Assembly (NCBI RefSeq): GCF_023555375.1
Contig: NZ_JAJSEE010000002.1
Coordinates: forward strand, 265,001-329,000
From: Guyparkeria hydrothermalis
GTDB taxonomy: Bacteria > Pseudomonadota > Gammaproteobacteria > Halothiobacillales > Halothiobacillaceae
Direction: 5' to 3'
DNA length: 64,000 nt
Below, piece after piece: positions 9,880 through 18,200 of this stretch. Positions within the stretch are counted from its first letter, which is position 1. The number at the start of each line of letters is the position of its first letter. The position numbers and the translations under genes are program-made. Under the pieces are notes generated by a model. That model was not told the origin of the DNA, ran no database searches, and was given only the letters and a program-made list of their open reading frames with translations.

Positions 9880-10362
9880 TCAATTGAGGATGTCGTAGAC
9901 GATGTCGCTCACCACGTTGCCGGCGGTGTCGGCGATCACCACGTCGGGACCCACCCGGTAGTAGCGCATGTGATCCGGCAGCGGGGAGAGCTGGCGGACC
10001 AGCTCGTGCGGCAGGCGTTCGTATTCCACGTCACGCGGCGGCCACGGTGAGCCGCGTTGCAGGCGCTTGGCGTGCCCCGGCGGGATCTTGCCTTGCTTGG
10101 CCAGGCCCGGCGGCAGGTTGCGGCTATACCAGTCCTGGATAGTCATCCGCTCGCGCGTGGAGATGTGGTAGCGCGAGGTGTTGCGCTCGCGTTCGGCGTG
10201 GCGCTCCGGCGGATTGGCCATGCTGTGTCGTTCCGCCGCGCCCTGTCCCTGGGCCTGTTGCGGTTTGCCGGCATGCTCCGGTGGCTGGGCCATGGCGTTG
10301 GCCTGGCCGATCACGAGCGCCGCGCCCGTCGCGAGCAGAATCCGTCCGATTTGTGCCTTCAT
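9880..10362 (-). CDS. secreted CigR/RcnB-like protein
   Basis: 160 residues. A signal peptide (MKAQIGRILLATGAALVIGQ, cleavage near AMA-Q) is followed by a Gln/His/Arg-rich linker. The core NLPPGLAKQGKIPPGHAKRL plus YYRVGPDVVIADTAGNVVSDIVYDIL matches the pattern of CigR-family periplasmic proteins (repeated LPPG-A-K, then a Y-RVG-D hairpin). The biochemical role of the family is poorly known. It is transcribed alone on the minus strand, and a decayed copy of its last codons lies immediately downstream. Confidence 0.72.
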   Translation of the reverse strand: MKAQIGRILLATGAALVIGQANAMAQPPEHAGKPQQAQGQGAAERHSMANPPERHAERERNTSRYHISTRERMTIQDWYSRNLPPGLAKQGKIPPGHAKRLQRGSPWPPRDVEYERLPHELVRQLSPLPDHMRYYRVGPDVVIADTAGNVVSDIVYDILN

Positions 10363-10450
10363 GCCGTTACCTCCCGTGGTTGCCGGCGTCGATTCCAGTA
10401 TAGATGGCGAGACAATCCGTCTCTTGCCGGGTTCCCAGCGACCCTGATCA

Positions 10451-11686
10451 CTATTGATCCAGACGATGAATGGTGTGTCGCGCGCGCCACAGCAGCCACA
10501 GGCCCGGCAGGGCGGCGAGGAAGGTGAGGATGAAGAAGATCGTCCAGTCGACCGCCTCGACGATGAAGCCGGCGGTCGGCCCCAGATAGATGCGCCCGAG
10601 CGCGGCGATCGCCGAGAGCAGGGCGTACTGGGTGGCGGAGTATTCCTTGTCGCACAGCGACATCAGGAGCGCGACGAAGGCCGCCGTCCCCAGCCCGCCG
10701 GCGAAGTTCTCCAGCGAGACCACCGCCACCATCAGCCCGTAGCTGTTCCATTCGTACAGCCAGGCATAGCCGAGGTTCGTGATCGCCTGGAGCACGCCGA
10801 ACAGCATCAGCGCGCGATACAGGCCCAGCTTGACCATCCACAGCCCGCCAAACAAACCACCGATGATGGTCACGATCAGCCCGGCGCCGTTGTTGATCAG
10901 CCCGACGTCGGTGGCGGTGAAGCCCGCGCCGCGGATGAGGAAGGCGGTGGTCAGCGTGCCGGCAAAGGCATCGCCGAACTTGTAGAGGATGACCAGCAGG
11001 ATCAGCGTCCAGGCCTCTGGGCGCGAGAAGAACGCCTTCATCGGCCCGACGACCGCCTCGCGCATGGTCTTCGGGGCCAGGTCGCGCGTGTCCTTCTCCG
11101 GGGCGAACCAGGCCGTGACCATGCCCACGCCCATCAGTGCCGCCATGATGGCGTAGGTCAGCGGCCAGCCGATGTGATCGCCCATCACCAGCGCGGCCGA
11201 GCCGGCGACCAGCATGCCGATGCGGTAGGCCATGACGAACACCGCGGCACCCAGACCCCGCTCGGGGGCGTCGAGCGTATCGGTGCGCCAGGCATCGATG
11301 GCGATGTCCTGGGTGGCCGAAAGGAAGGCCACCATCAGGGCGAAGATCGCGATTTGCCAGATCTGTGTCTGGGCATCGCTGATCGCCAGGCCCAGCAGCC
11401 CGAGCGCGATCAGCGACTGGGTCAACAGCATCCAGCCCCGTCGGCGGGCGAAATGGCCCACGGCGAAACGGTCGAGGATGGGCGCCCAGAGGAACTTGAG
11501 CGTGTAGGGCAGGCCGACCAGCGCGAACAGACCGATGGTCTTGAGGTCGATGTCCTCCATCGTCAGCCAGGCCTGCAGCGTGCCGGAGGTGAGCAGCAGG
11601 GGCAGGCCGGAGGCGAAGCCCAGGAACAGCACGGCCATCTGCTTGGGCGAGGTGGCGACCGCGCGCATGCGCTCGAGACGGGTCAT
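10451..11686 (-). CDS. ampG: AmpG-type muropeptide/MFS permease
   Basis: 411 residues with about 12 transmembrane helices. The N-terminus MAVLFLGFASGLPLLLTSGTLQAWL, the following LPYTLKFLWAPILDRF and the ATQDIAIDAWRTD segment are hallmarks of AmpG (PAT family). AmpG imports GlcNAc-anhydroMurNAc-peptides from the periplasm for recycling. The start is taken at MTRLERM, because its ATG overlaps the stop of the upstream HExxH gene (ATGA), giving translational coupling. At 411 residues it lacks the extra C-terminal helices of E. coli AmpG and is nearer in length to shorter homologues. Confidence 0.9.
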   Translation of the reverse strand: MTRLERMRAVATSPKQMAVLFLGFASGLPLLLTSGTLQAWLTMEDIDLKTIGLFALVGLPYTLKFLWAPILDRFAVGHFARRRGWMLLTQSLIALGLLGLAISDAQTQIWQIAIFALMVAFLSATQDIAIDAWRTDTLDAPERGLGAAVFVMAYRIGMLVAGSAALVMGDHIGWPLTYAIMAALMGVGMVTAWFAPEKDTRDLAPKTMREAVVGPMKAFFSRPEAWTLILLVILYKFGDAFAGTLTTAFLIRGAGFTATDVGLINNGAGLIVTIIGGLFGGLWMVKLGLYRALMLFGVLQAITNLGYAWLYEWNSYGLMVAVVSLENFAGGLGTAAFVALLMSLCDKEYSATQYALLSAIAALGRIYLGPTAGFIVEAVDWTIFFILTFLAALPGLWLLWRARHTIHRLDQ

Positions 11687-12282
11687 GCACTGCCTCGTGG
11701 ACGGAAGGTGGGTTGAGTGGCACCGGTGACAGCGTCGTTGGTCCGTTCGACCAGTCCAAGGTTCAACAACCAATCGGTCGCCCGGTCGGCATCGCCTTCG
11801 AACCACGCTGCCGGCGAACCCACCCGGAAGGTGTAGCCCCAGGCCTGCATGTCCGCGAGCGCCCGCTCGCGACCGAAGCCTTCCACGTGCTCGGCCAGCA
11901 GGATCTGCAGGTAGCAGACCGCCTCTTCCTCGACGTCATCGCTGCCGGCATCCGTGTGCGCCGCCGCCCGCCGCGTCTCGTCCATGCAGACGATGTGCGC
12001 GAACTCGTGCAGTGCCGAATGCACCGCCGTGTCCGGCCGCACGTACAACGTCGAGCCGATGATGCCGGCCTCGTCGTCGCCCCAGAAGCTGCCCGGGATC
12101 GGCTCACCCGGCGTCACCCAAGCAAGCGGCAACCCGTAACGCGCCACGAGCCGATCGAGCGCGCCCGACGGCAACGCCGACAAACGCAACACCGCCGCCT
12201 CGTCGATGACGACATCGTCGGGCGGCGGCGTGAAACCGGGCTTGATGGAATGGCTGGCGGACATGGGCGGGCATTGTGCCAT
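11683..12282 (-). CDS. putative zinc-metallopeptidase-like protein, ampG-coupled
   Basis: 199 residues with no signal peptide. HEFAHIVCMDETRR (His92, His96) is a HExxH motif, and the downstream run DDVEEEAVCYLQILLA offers a candidate third metal ligand. The rest resembles no family I can name. It reads like a cytosolic conserved hypothetical with a minimal gluzincin-like core. The gene overlaps ampG by four bases, so the two products are probably made together. The start could also be MSASHS at 12264. Confidence 0.7.
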   Translation of the reverse strand: MAQCPPMSASHSIKPGFTPPPDDVVIDEAAVLRLSALPSGALDRLVARYGLPLAWVTPGEPIPGSFWGDDEAGIIGSTLYVRPDTAVHSALHEFAHIVCMDETRRAAAHTDAGSDDVEEEAVCYLQILLAEHVEGFGRERALADMQAWGYTFRVGSPAAWFEGDADRATDWLLNLGLVERTNDAVTGATQPTFRPRGSA

Positions 12283-12325
12283 GAGTGCCGCCGTGGACTT
12301 TGGCGTTATGGGCCTCGTCCCGTCG

Positions 12326-13030
12326 TCAACTTAGCCCCACCTCTGTCAGTACCAGCTCGTAGCAGCGATCGACGATGTCATGAGCGGCCTGGTCGACCTG
12401 TTCGTAATCGTCCGCGCGCCACCGGTCGATCGGCATCTTGCGGTCGAACGTGCCGGAGCAATCGATCCTCTTCAGGAGGTGGTCTTGCTGGTCCGCTTTT
12501 GCCGATCCGGTCACGTGAATGTCGATGTCGTAGTCCAGACGATAGTCGCTGCTGGTGAGGAACGACTCGTAGCCCAGCTCCCATTTCGCGGCATTTACCT
12601 CGATCACGATGCCATCGCCCTTGGGCGCAGATTCGTCCGGCTGGAAGTGCCGCGCCAGCCGGTGGGCCAGGGCCCGATCGAGGCCGGTGCCCGCCTGGAT
12701 CAGCTCTGCCTCGGGCAGGGTGCGTGCCATCTGCGTACCGAATTCGGATGCGATGCTGTGATTGGCCTGCATGCCCCGCGTCGTGCTGGCGCCGCCCATG
12801 TTGGCGGTAGCGGTCGCCGCCATGCTGGCGATGACCGTGTTAGCCACCGCTCGCCCCTTGGTGCGTTCGGCGAGTACGACCGGCTGCCCAACAGGTCTCA
12901 CGACAACGGGTTGGGCAAGCAAGGCCGATCGGACCTCGTCGGTGGTGGCTTGTTGTTGCTCCGGGATCGTGGAGCAGGCAGTCAGGTACACCGCTGCCAG
13001 AGGAATGGGTAAGACGTTCCGTGTGTTCAT
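12326..13030 (-). CDS. predicted lipoprotein of unknown function
   Basis: 234 residues. A type II signal peptide (MNTRNVLPIPLAAVYLTAC-S) carries a lipobox LTAC, so the mature protein should be membrane-anchored. The middle has an Ala/Gly-rich segment (ANTVIASMAATATANMGG), and the rest is mixed alpha/beta with two further cysteines (IDCSGTF, DRCYELV). No named family recognised. A GAGGA lies shortly before the ATG. It is the last gene of the run of secreted proteins downstream of the TpsA/TpsB pair, but gaps suggest its own transcript. Confidence 0.72.
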   Translation of the reverse strand: MNTRNVLPIPLAAVYLTACSTIPEQQQATTDEVRSALLAQPVVVRPVGQPVVLAERTKGRAVANTVIASMAATATANMGGASTTRGMQANHSIASEFGTQMARTLPEAELIQAGTGLDRALAHRLARHFQPDESAPKGDGIVIEVNAAKWELGYESFLTSSDYRLDYDIDIHVTGSAKADQQDHLLKRIDCSGTFDRKMPIDRWRADDYEQVDQAAHDIVDRCYELVLTEVGLS

Positions 13031-13127
13031 GCTGTCCTCGTCCAGGTTGAGGAAGTTGTGTTGCCATCGGCAAGGAGCCACCCGGTCGATAGGCGAGCGA
13101 GAGCCCTTGCTGTGTCTCGTTCCGGGG

Positions 13128-13829
13128 TTAGATCCGGTATCGCAGCGAAAGCGAGAGTTCGTGAGAGCGAATGTCGAGCGTCAGAGGCGAGTTCAACTGG
13201 AGATTGCCGCCGCCTTCGTATGCATCAAGGCTGGATTCCGCTTCGCCATAGTCGGCGTAGGCATAAGAGGCATCCAAAGAGACGTTTTCTCCCAGTGGGT
13301 AAGTGGCTCCAAAAACCGCCTTCCAGGCAAATCCGCTGCTGGTGTGGCTGTCGATTCTCGAGCTGAAATTGGTGATGGTGAATCTTCCCATGTCGTGCCT
13401 CGCATACCCCACACCGACGCCAACGTACGGCTTGAGTGGCCAGGAAGCATCCAGCACGGCGGCCAGGTCCACGAGTCCGAGAACCATGATCGAGGTCGTG
13501 TCCACCTCGGTGCGCCCAACCTCGCCGGTGGGACTGCCGTCATTCTCATAGGGACCGCTCAACTCGTATCCATCGATATGGCTCAGGGAAAGCTCTGCAT
13601 CCAGCCACTTGGTCAGTCGATAGCCGACACCGAGCTGATAGGCGAGTGAGCCCTCGGCATCGGACGTCACCCGGTCGGGCGGATCGGCGAGGTCGCCAAT
13701 GGTGGATGTCTGTTTTTCGCTATGTGCCCAGCCGATGCCGCCCTTGAGGTAGGCGTCGCTTGCAGCTAAGGCGGGGTTGGCGATGGCGAATCCAATCGCC
13801 GTCACTAGAGACAGTGGCAGTTTGTTCAT
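13128..13829 (-). CDS. outer-membrane beta-barrel protein
   Basis: 233 residues: signal peptide ending ALA-ASDAYLKGG, then alternating beta strands with aromatic girdles (GGIGWAHS, YQLGVGYRLTKWLDAELSL, KPYVGVGVGYARHDMG, SLDASYAYADYG) ending in ELSLSLRYRI. This is the pattern of small 8-stranded OmpA/OmpW-like barrels, which span the outer membrane. Its ligand is unknown. The ATG at 13829 is chosen over a TTG one codon upstream. Its AGGAG lies in the loop of a short hairpin (13832-13844) like those of the two lipoprotein genes upstream. Confidence 0.82.
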   Translation of the reverse strand: MNKLPLSLVTAIGFAIANPALAASDAYLKGGIGWAHSEKQTSTIGDLADPPDRVTSDAEGSLAYQLGVGYRLTKWLDAELSLSHIDGYELSGPYENDGSPTGEVGRTEVDTTSIMVLGLVDLAAVLDASWPLKPYVGVGVGYARHDMGRFTITNFSSRIDSHTSSGFAWKAVFGATYPLGENVSLDASYAYADYGEAESSLDAYEGGGNLQLNSPLTLDIRSHELSLSLRYRI

Positions 13830-13831
13830 CA

Positions 13832-13844
13832 ATCACTCCTTGAT
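13832..13844 (-). promoter_or_regulatory. Shine-Dalgarno in hairpin loop (barrel gene)
   Basis: Minus strand: ATCA-AGGAG-TGAT, a 4-bp stem extendable by a G-T pair, with the complete Shine-Dalgarno as its loop, directly before the ATG. Similar structures precede the lipoprotein genes starting at 14411 and 14719. Confidence 0.5.
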
Positions 13845-13964
13845 CGACTGCTTGAGGGGAACACGCGTGTCGGACGCCGAGTTGCCGCAGGCATGCCTTG
13901 GCGCCGGGTTCGTGCCCGTGAAGAAGGGGGTTGTGTCGCCTGTCGGACGCGGTGCGCGGCGGCG

Positions 13965-14411
13965 TCAGCCGCCTGAGCGCGTGGGGATAAGCTCGAATCC
14001 GCGCGATGCGGCCAGGGTGTGCAGATCGTCCGCCTTCGCGCCACTCGCGGCGAGACAGACCTCTCGCCCATCCGTCGCTTCGGGAAGGGGCGTCAGTGCC
14101 GCTCGCAGCAGGGCCGCGTTGTTGGCTTCGTTCCGGCCGAAGACGAGCACGGGGCGCCCGTCGCGATTGCTCAACGCCGCGGTGAGTTGTTCCGCCGCCG
14201 GGGACTGGCCGGCGAGGCCGCTGACGATCGCGTTGGATAGCGGGTTGTTGGCCACCGGGGCCTCGACCAGCAATAGGTCTTTCTTGCTATCTACCTGGTC
14301 CAAGCAGGCCGACAGGTCGTCTTTCATCGAGTGGCCGGGGTGAGTGGTTCCGGCCGTGGAGCAGCCGCTCACGAGTGCGGCGAGTGCGAGGAAAGCAAGG
14401 GGTTTCTTCAT
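13965..14411 (-). CDS. predicted lipoprotein of unknown function
   Basis: 148 residues: lipoprotein signal MKKPLAFLALAALVSGC-S (lipobox VSGC), then a domain with DLSACLDQVDSKKDLLLVEAP, a segment GRPVLVFGRNEANNAALLRAAL and two more cysteines. No family recognised. A strong AAAGGAG precedes the ATG, lying inside a small hairpin (14415-14430). It is the third gene after the tpsA stop codon and may be co-transcribed with the lipoprotein gene at 14450-14719. A role in envelope protection is speculative. Confidence 0.75.
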   Translation of the reverse strand: MKKPLAFLALAALVSGCSTAGTTHPGHSMKDDLSACLDQVDSKKDLLLVEAPVANNPLSNAIVSGLAGQSPAAEQLTAALSNRDGRPVLVFGRNEANNAALLRAALTPLPEATDGREVCLAASGAKADDLHTLAASRGFELIPTRSGG

Positions 14412-14414
14412 TAG

Positions 14415-14430
14415 GTTCACTCCTTTGAAC
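14415..14430 (-). promoter_or_regulatory. Shine-Dalgarno in hairpin loop (lipoprotein gene)
   Basis: Minus strand: GTTCA-AAGGAG-TGAAC, a perfect 5-bp stem with the Shine-Dalgarno forming the 6-nt loop, four bases before the ATG. Confidence 0.55.
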
Positions 14431-14449
14431 AATGGCTTGTTTCTGTCGA

Positions 14450-14719
14450 TCAACGACAGCGATGCGGGCTCTCCGAGGGATGCTGTTCCCCGGTCTCGAG
14501 ATCGATGGTGATAAGCGTGGCGTCCGGATGGGACATGCACAGGGCATTGCGCACGGTGTAGACGTGACGACCTTCCGCGTACCAGACGATGTTCGGATCC
14601 AGTCGTTTGCCGGCAGGGTCATAGGCCTGGATTTCGTAGTTGCCCGACATGGTCAGGCAGCCGGGAAGCAGGGCCCCGCCGCTCACCAGTAGGGCAAAGA
14701 TCAGTAGTCGTTTTGGCAT
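14450..14719 (-). CDS. small predicted lipoprotein
   Basis: 89 residues: signal MPKRLLIFALLVSGGALLPGC-L with lipobox LPGC, then a short domain (NYEIQAYDPAGKRLDPNIVWYAEGRHVYTV) and two more cysteines (ALCMSHP, PHRC) that could form a disulfide. No family recognised. The ATG follows AAGGAG that sits in the loop of a perfect 7-bp hairpin. The gene starts 30 bases before the end of the lipoprotein gene to its right in another frame, suggesting co-transcription. Confidence 0.72.
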   Translation of the reverse strand: MPKRLLIFALLVSGGALLPGCLTMSGNYEIQAYDPAGKRLDPNIVWYAEGRHVYTVRNALCMSHPDATLITIDLETGEQHPSESPHRCR

Positions 14720-14720
14720 G

Positions 14721-14741
14721 GTCGTTCGCTCCTTGAACGAC
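14721..14741 (-). promoter_or_regulatory. Shine-Dalgarno in loop of a perfect 7-bp hairpin
   Basis: Minus strand: GTCGTTC, loop AAGGAGC, GAACGAC, one base before the ATG of the 89-residue lipoprotein. The stem is perfect and the whole Shine-Dalgarno is in the loop. It is the strongest of three such structures in this gene run. Confidence 0.6.
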
Positions 14742-14748
14742 TGGGGAA

Positions 14749-15252
14749 TCAGGGCAAACACTCCGGTGGCGGATTCTTGTGGCCCGACGGCTGGCATGCC
14801 GAGGGATTGACGGCATTCTCTAGGCAGTACTTGTAATCAATCTTGATGCGGCACCACCAGCTGGTAAGCCGGCGCTCGGCCGACGGTTTTGGAATCTCTA
14901 CGCCTTCTCGGCACGCTGCTAGTGACGATCTGCTCGACCAGCCGCAGCGTTCACTAACCGAACGGTCTTTGTGAGAAAACCCTGCCGCTTCCATGCAAGA
15001 GTCTTCAAGCAAGAACTTGTTCAATAGCGCGTCCCGCTCTTCGAGGTCAAACGCATGTTTGTAACTTGAAATGTTTGGATCAGGCGCGGGGGAGCCACAC
15101 TCAAGCATTTTTTTCTTTGTTCTCAACTCGCTGGTTCCAGGTCTTTCCCACATCTCGTGCTCTGGCGGGGGTGGCTGGAAAGGTTTTGTGGTGCACGCCG
15201 ACTGAGTGGCGGATAGAAGCAGTAGTGCGATTATGAGTGGCGCGTTTCTCAT
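14749..15252 (-). CDS. predicted lipoprotein, candidate immunity protein of the TpsA/CdiA-like toxin
   Basis: 167 residues: signal peptide MRNAPLIIALLLLSATQSAC-T (lipobox QSAC), a Pro-rich start, and a Cys-rich domain with six further cysteines that could form disulfides in the periplasm. The gene starts 10 nt after the tpsA stop with GGAA before its ATG, the position of cdiI immunity genes. Its base composition is visibly less GC-rich than the core genes, like the toxin-tip region. A lipid-anchored periplasmic location is what known immunity proteins of antibacterial lipases use. Immunity is inferred from position, size and location only; the sequence matches no family I know. Confidence 0.7.
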   Translation of the reverse strand: MRNAPLIIALLLLSATQSACTTKPFQPPPPEHEMWERPGTSELRTKKKMLECGSPAPDPNISSYKHAFDLEERDALLNKFLLEDSCMEAAGFSHKDRSVSERCGWSSRSSLAACREGVEIPKPSAERRLTSWWCRIKIDYKYCLENAVNPSACQPSGHKNPPPECLP

Positions 15253-15262
15253 TTCCGATTGA

Positions 15263-18200
15263 TCACTCTTGATTTGGCTTCACGTGGATGGTTTCCGGAG
15301 GTCCATAGTTGTCGAAACAACCCTTCGAGTTCACGGCCATATTCCCGTAACAGCTATGCACGGTTGGCGCCTCGTCGAACATTCTTGCCCATTCAGATAA
15401 CCGGCTACTGTCTTCAGGGCGCTTGTCATATGTCGCCTGGTTGCCACCGATGAAGGAGCCAACGAAGTCGTCGGCGTGATTCTGCAGCTCGACTCGAGTG
15501 GGCGAATCACCGTTGATGGCGTCCACCTTCGTCGCGAACTGATTGGCGTTATATGCCGGGCCGACCAGACGGAATCGGGTATCGGTGAGCTTGTCTGTCA
15601 GGGAGTTGTCGCGGGACAGGGAGGTGATGGCGTTGCCGATGGTCATGGCGCCGCGGCTATGTGCCGATAAATAGAGGCCATCGTTGCCATATTGCGCCAT
15701 TACGTCTCGCGTTTGCTGCGTGGCGTTGGCCAGTCCCCAGAAATCGTTTTCCATGAATTTCTGGTAGCCGGCCACCAGCATTTCCGAAAGTCCGTTATTG
15801 GCTTCAGGAAAATGGATGACATAGATTGGTTGGCCGGCGGGAACCTCGGACATCTGCGCTGAGTACCGCGTCGCAGCCGTCTCGTCGTTGAAGATGCCGT
15901 TCGTGAAAACGGCGACCTTACCGTCTGGCCCCGCCTTAAGATTTCGTTTTTCTTCCTCGCTGAGTCTGCGAAGCACTGGCTTTCCGGTTTCGGGGTCCGT
16001 TCGTGGCTTGCCATTTTCGTCCGTGACCACCTGATACATGGGGTGTTCACGCAGGAACATGGTCCGGTACGACTCGTCGGTGAATTTGACCGCCTCGGCG
16101 TGGATGGCCTTTTTGATGGTGCGCTCTGCCTCGACCGTGCGTCGCATCGCTTCGGCATCTTGTCGAACGGCCGCCTTGTGAGTGCCGGTGGTGTTTCGAT
16201 CGAGCGAGGCGACCGCTTGATCAGCTGTCGCCCCGGTTCTCTCCAACTGTGCCTGGCTATCCGTGATGATCACGTTCCCCTCGGCGATCGCGGACCGGCT
16301 ATAGCCTTGCGATTCACCGTCACGGTCGGCGCCGAGGGAGGTGTTCGCGACTATTCCCTTTGTTACGCCATATTTTCCCTGCGTGACCATCTCGCTGGAG
16401 AGCGAGATGCCACTGGCTTCGGCGCTGGCGGACGAGGTGTTTCTCAGATCGCTCGTGGTCAGTGTGCCAGTGACCAGCTGGTTGTGACTCGGGTCGCCAT
16501 CGCTGGTAATCACGCTGCCAACAAGGCTGGTGTTGTCGTCGATCGTGAGATCAAATCCGCCACTCCCGGCCCGAATCGCGCTTTGTTCAGTGACCGATCG
16601 ATAGTTGCCGGTGGCTTCGGATTTGTCGCTCGAGTAGGAGGCCGAGAAGCCCGCGCCACCGATCGGGATACTTACGCCAATGCTTTCATTCTCTTGTTCT
16701 GACCGGTAGGTCATTCGGTCCTGCACGCTTTCGATGTGCAGATCCCCGCCGACGCGCGCTGCGACCGCATTGCCGCTCACTACCGCGCCGACTAGCGAGG
16801 TATCGCCCCCGGATTGCAGGCTGGCGGTCTGGCCCGCGGTGACTCGACTGAGCTGATGAGTGAGCTCTCGGGCATGGGTCTCGCCTTCCCCGCGGGCGGC
16901 GGAGGCAGTGATCGAGAAACCGACGCTGTCGCCGCTGACATTGATCCCCACGCCGATACTGGCCGATTGACTGTCGTTCTGGCTGCCCTCTTCGCGTCGT
17001 GATTCGGCGGCCAGAAGGGCGATCTCGTCATCGGCGGCCAGTGTTGTATTGGCAGCCGCGTGAATGTCACTGCCGCGCACTAGGATGTCACTCTCATCCC
17101 CTTGGTCGGCGGCGCGGATGTGGATATCGCCACGGGCGGTGATGCGCGACCCGCGGGCCACGTCAGCTCGGCGCTTGGCGGTATGTCGGCTCTTGCTTTG
17201 ACCGACGCTGATATTGATGCCGATCCCGCCAGCACGCTCGGCAACGCTCGCATCAGCCTTGGCCAGGCCACTTTTGATCTGGCTGTACGAGTCAAAACCG
17301 GCCAGTCCCGCGCTGGCGATTGCAAGGCGTTTCATGCGGCTGTCGTCGGTATCCTCCGTGGCGCGAGCGAGGTTCTGCAGGCGTGCGCCGGTCTCGATAA
17401 CGGGGCTGGTCACGGCGAGAGTCAGTCCGCTTTGCTCCATCTCGCGCAGGTGCGTGCTCGAAGAAGCATCGCGGCCCTCGACGATCTCGACTCGGCCGGC
17501 CTCGATGTCGATGTCGCCACCCGGCGCCAGCATGTCGCTTCCGACCTGGCGGAAGGTGTCGCCGGCCCGGAGCTCGACATCGCCATTGATACTTGCCACT
17601 TGAGTGGGGGTTGTGCTGGTTTGGCCTAGATCGTTCTCGCGGGTGAGGCGCTGTGTGCCGTAGGTGACCGATAGGCCACCGTTGGAGAACAGGCCGGAGC
17701 GGGTCGTCTCGTCGAAATGGTGGCGCGTCTGCTCGTCCCGATCAGCAAGCAATTCAATGTTACGACCCGCTTCGAAACGTGTGCCGCGGTCGGATATCAC
17801 CTGACTGCCGGTGACAGTCACATCGCGGCCTGCCGTCACGTTGACACGCTCACCGCCGAGCGAGGCCGCGCTGCTCCGGTCGGTGGTTGTCGAGTCGATG
17901 CGAGTGCTGACCTTTCCGGACAGCAAACCGCCGCTCTCAATGCGATGTGCCTCTTCCCAATGGCTGGTCGCGCGACCAGCCAGCAACCGGATATCGTTCC
18001 CGGCGGCCAGCGCCACCTGTCCCGACTGGCTGTCGATTTCGCCGGCGCGGATCGCGATATCTCGACTGGCGAGGAGGTCGATGTCGCCCTGCGTGTCGAT
18101 GGTGGTTCCAATGTCGCGACGAGTGTCCTGGACGAGTCGGTTGTCCGCGTCCCAGGTGATCTGCTCGTCCTGACCCACTGAGGTGGCTTGCAGTAGCAGG

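Noticed and set aside
10454-11716. 420-codon plus-strand frame opposite ampG
   Set aside because: It is a high-GC mirror frame: Gln/Glu/Arg/His-rich translation without hydrophobic segments. The minus strand encodes a clear AmpG permease.
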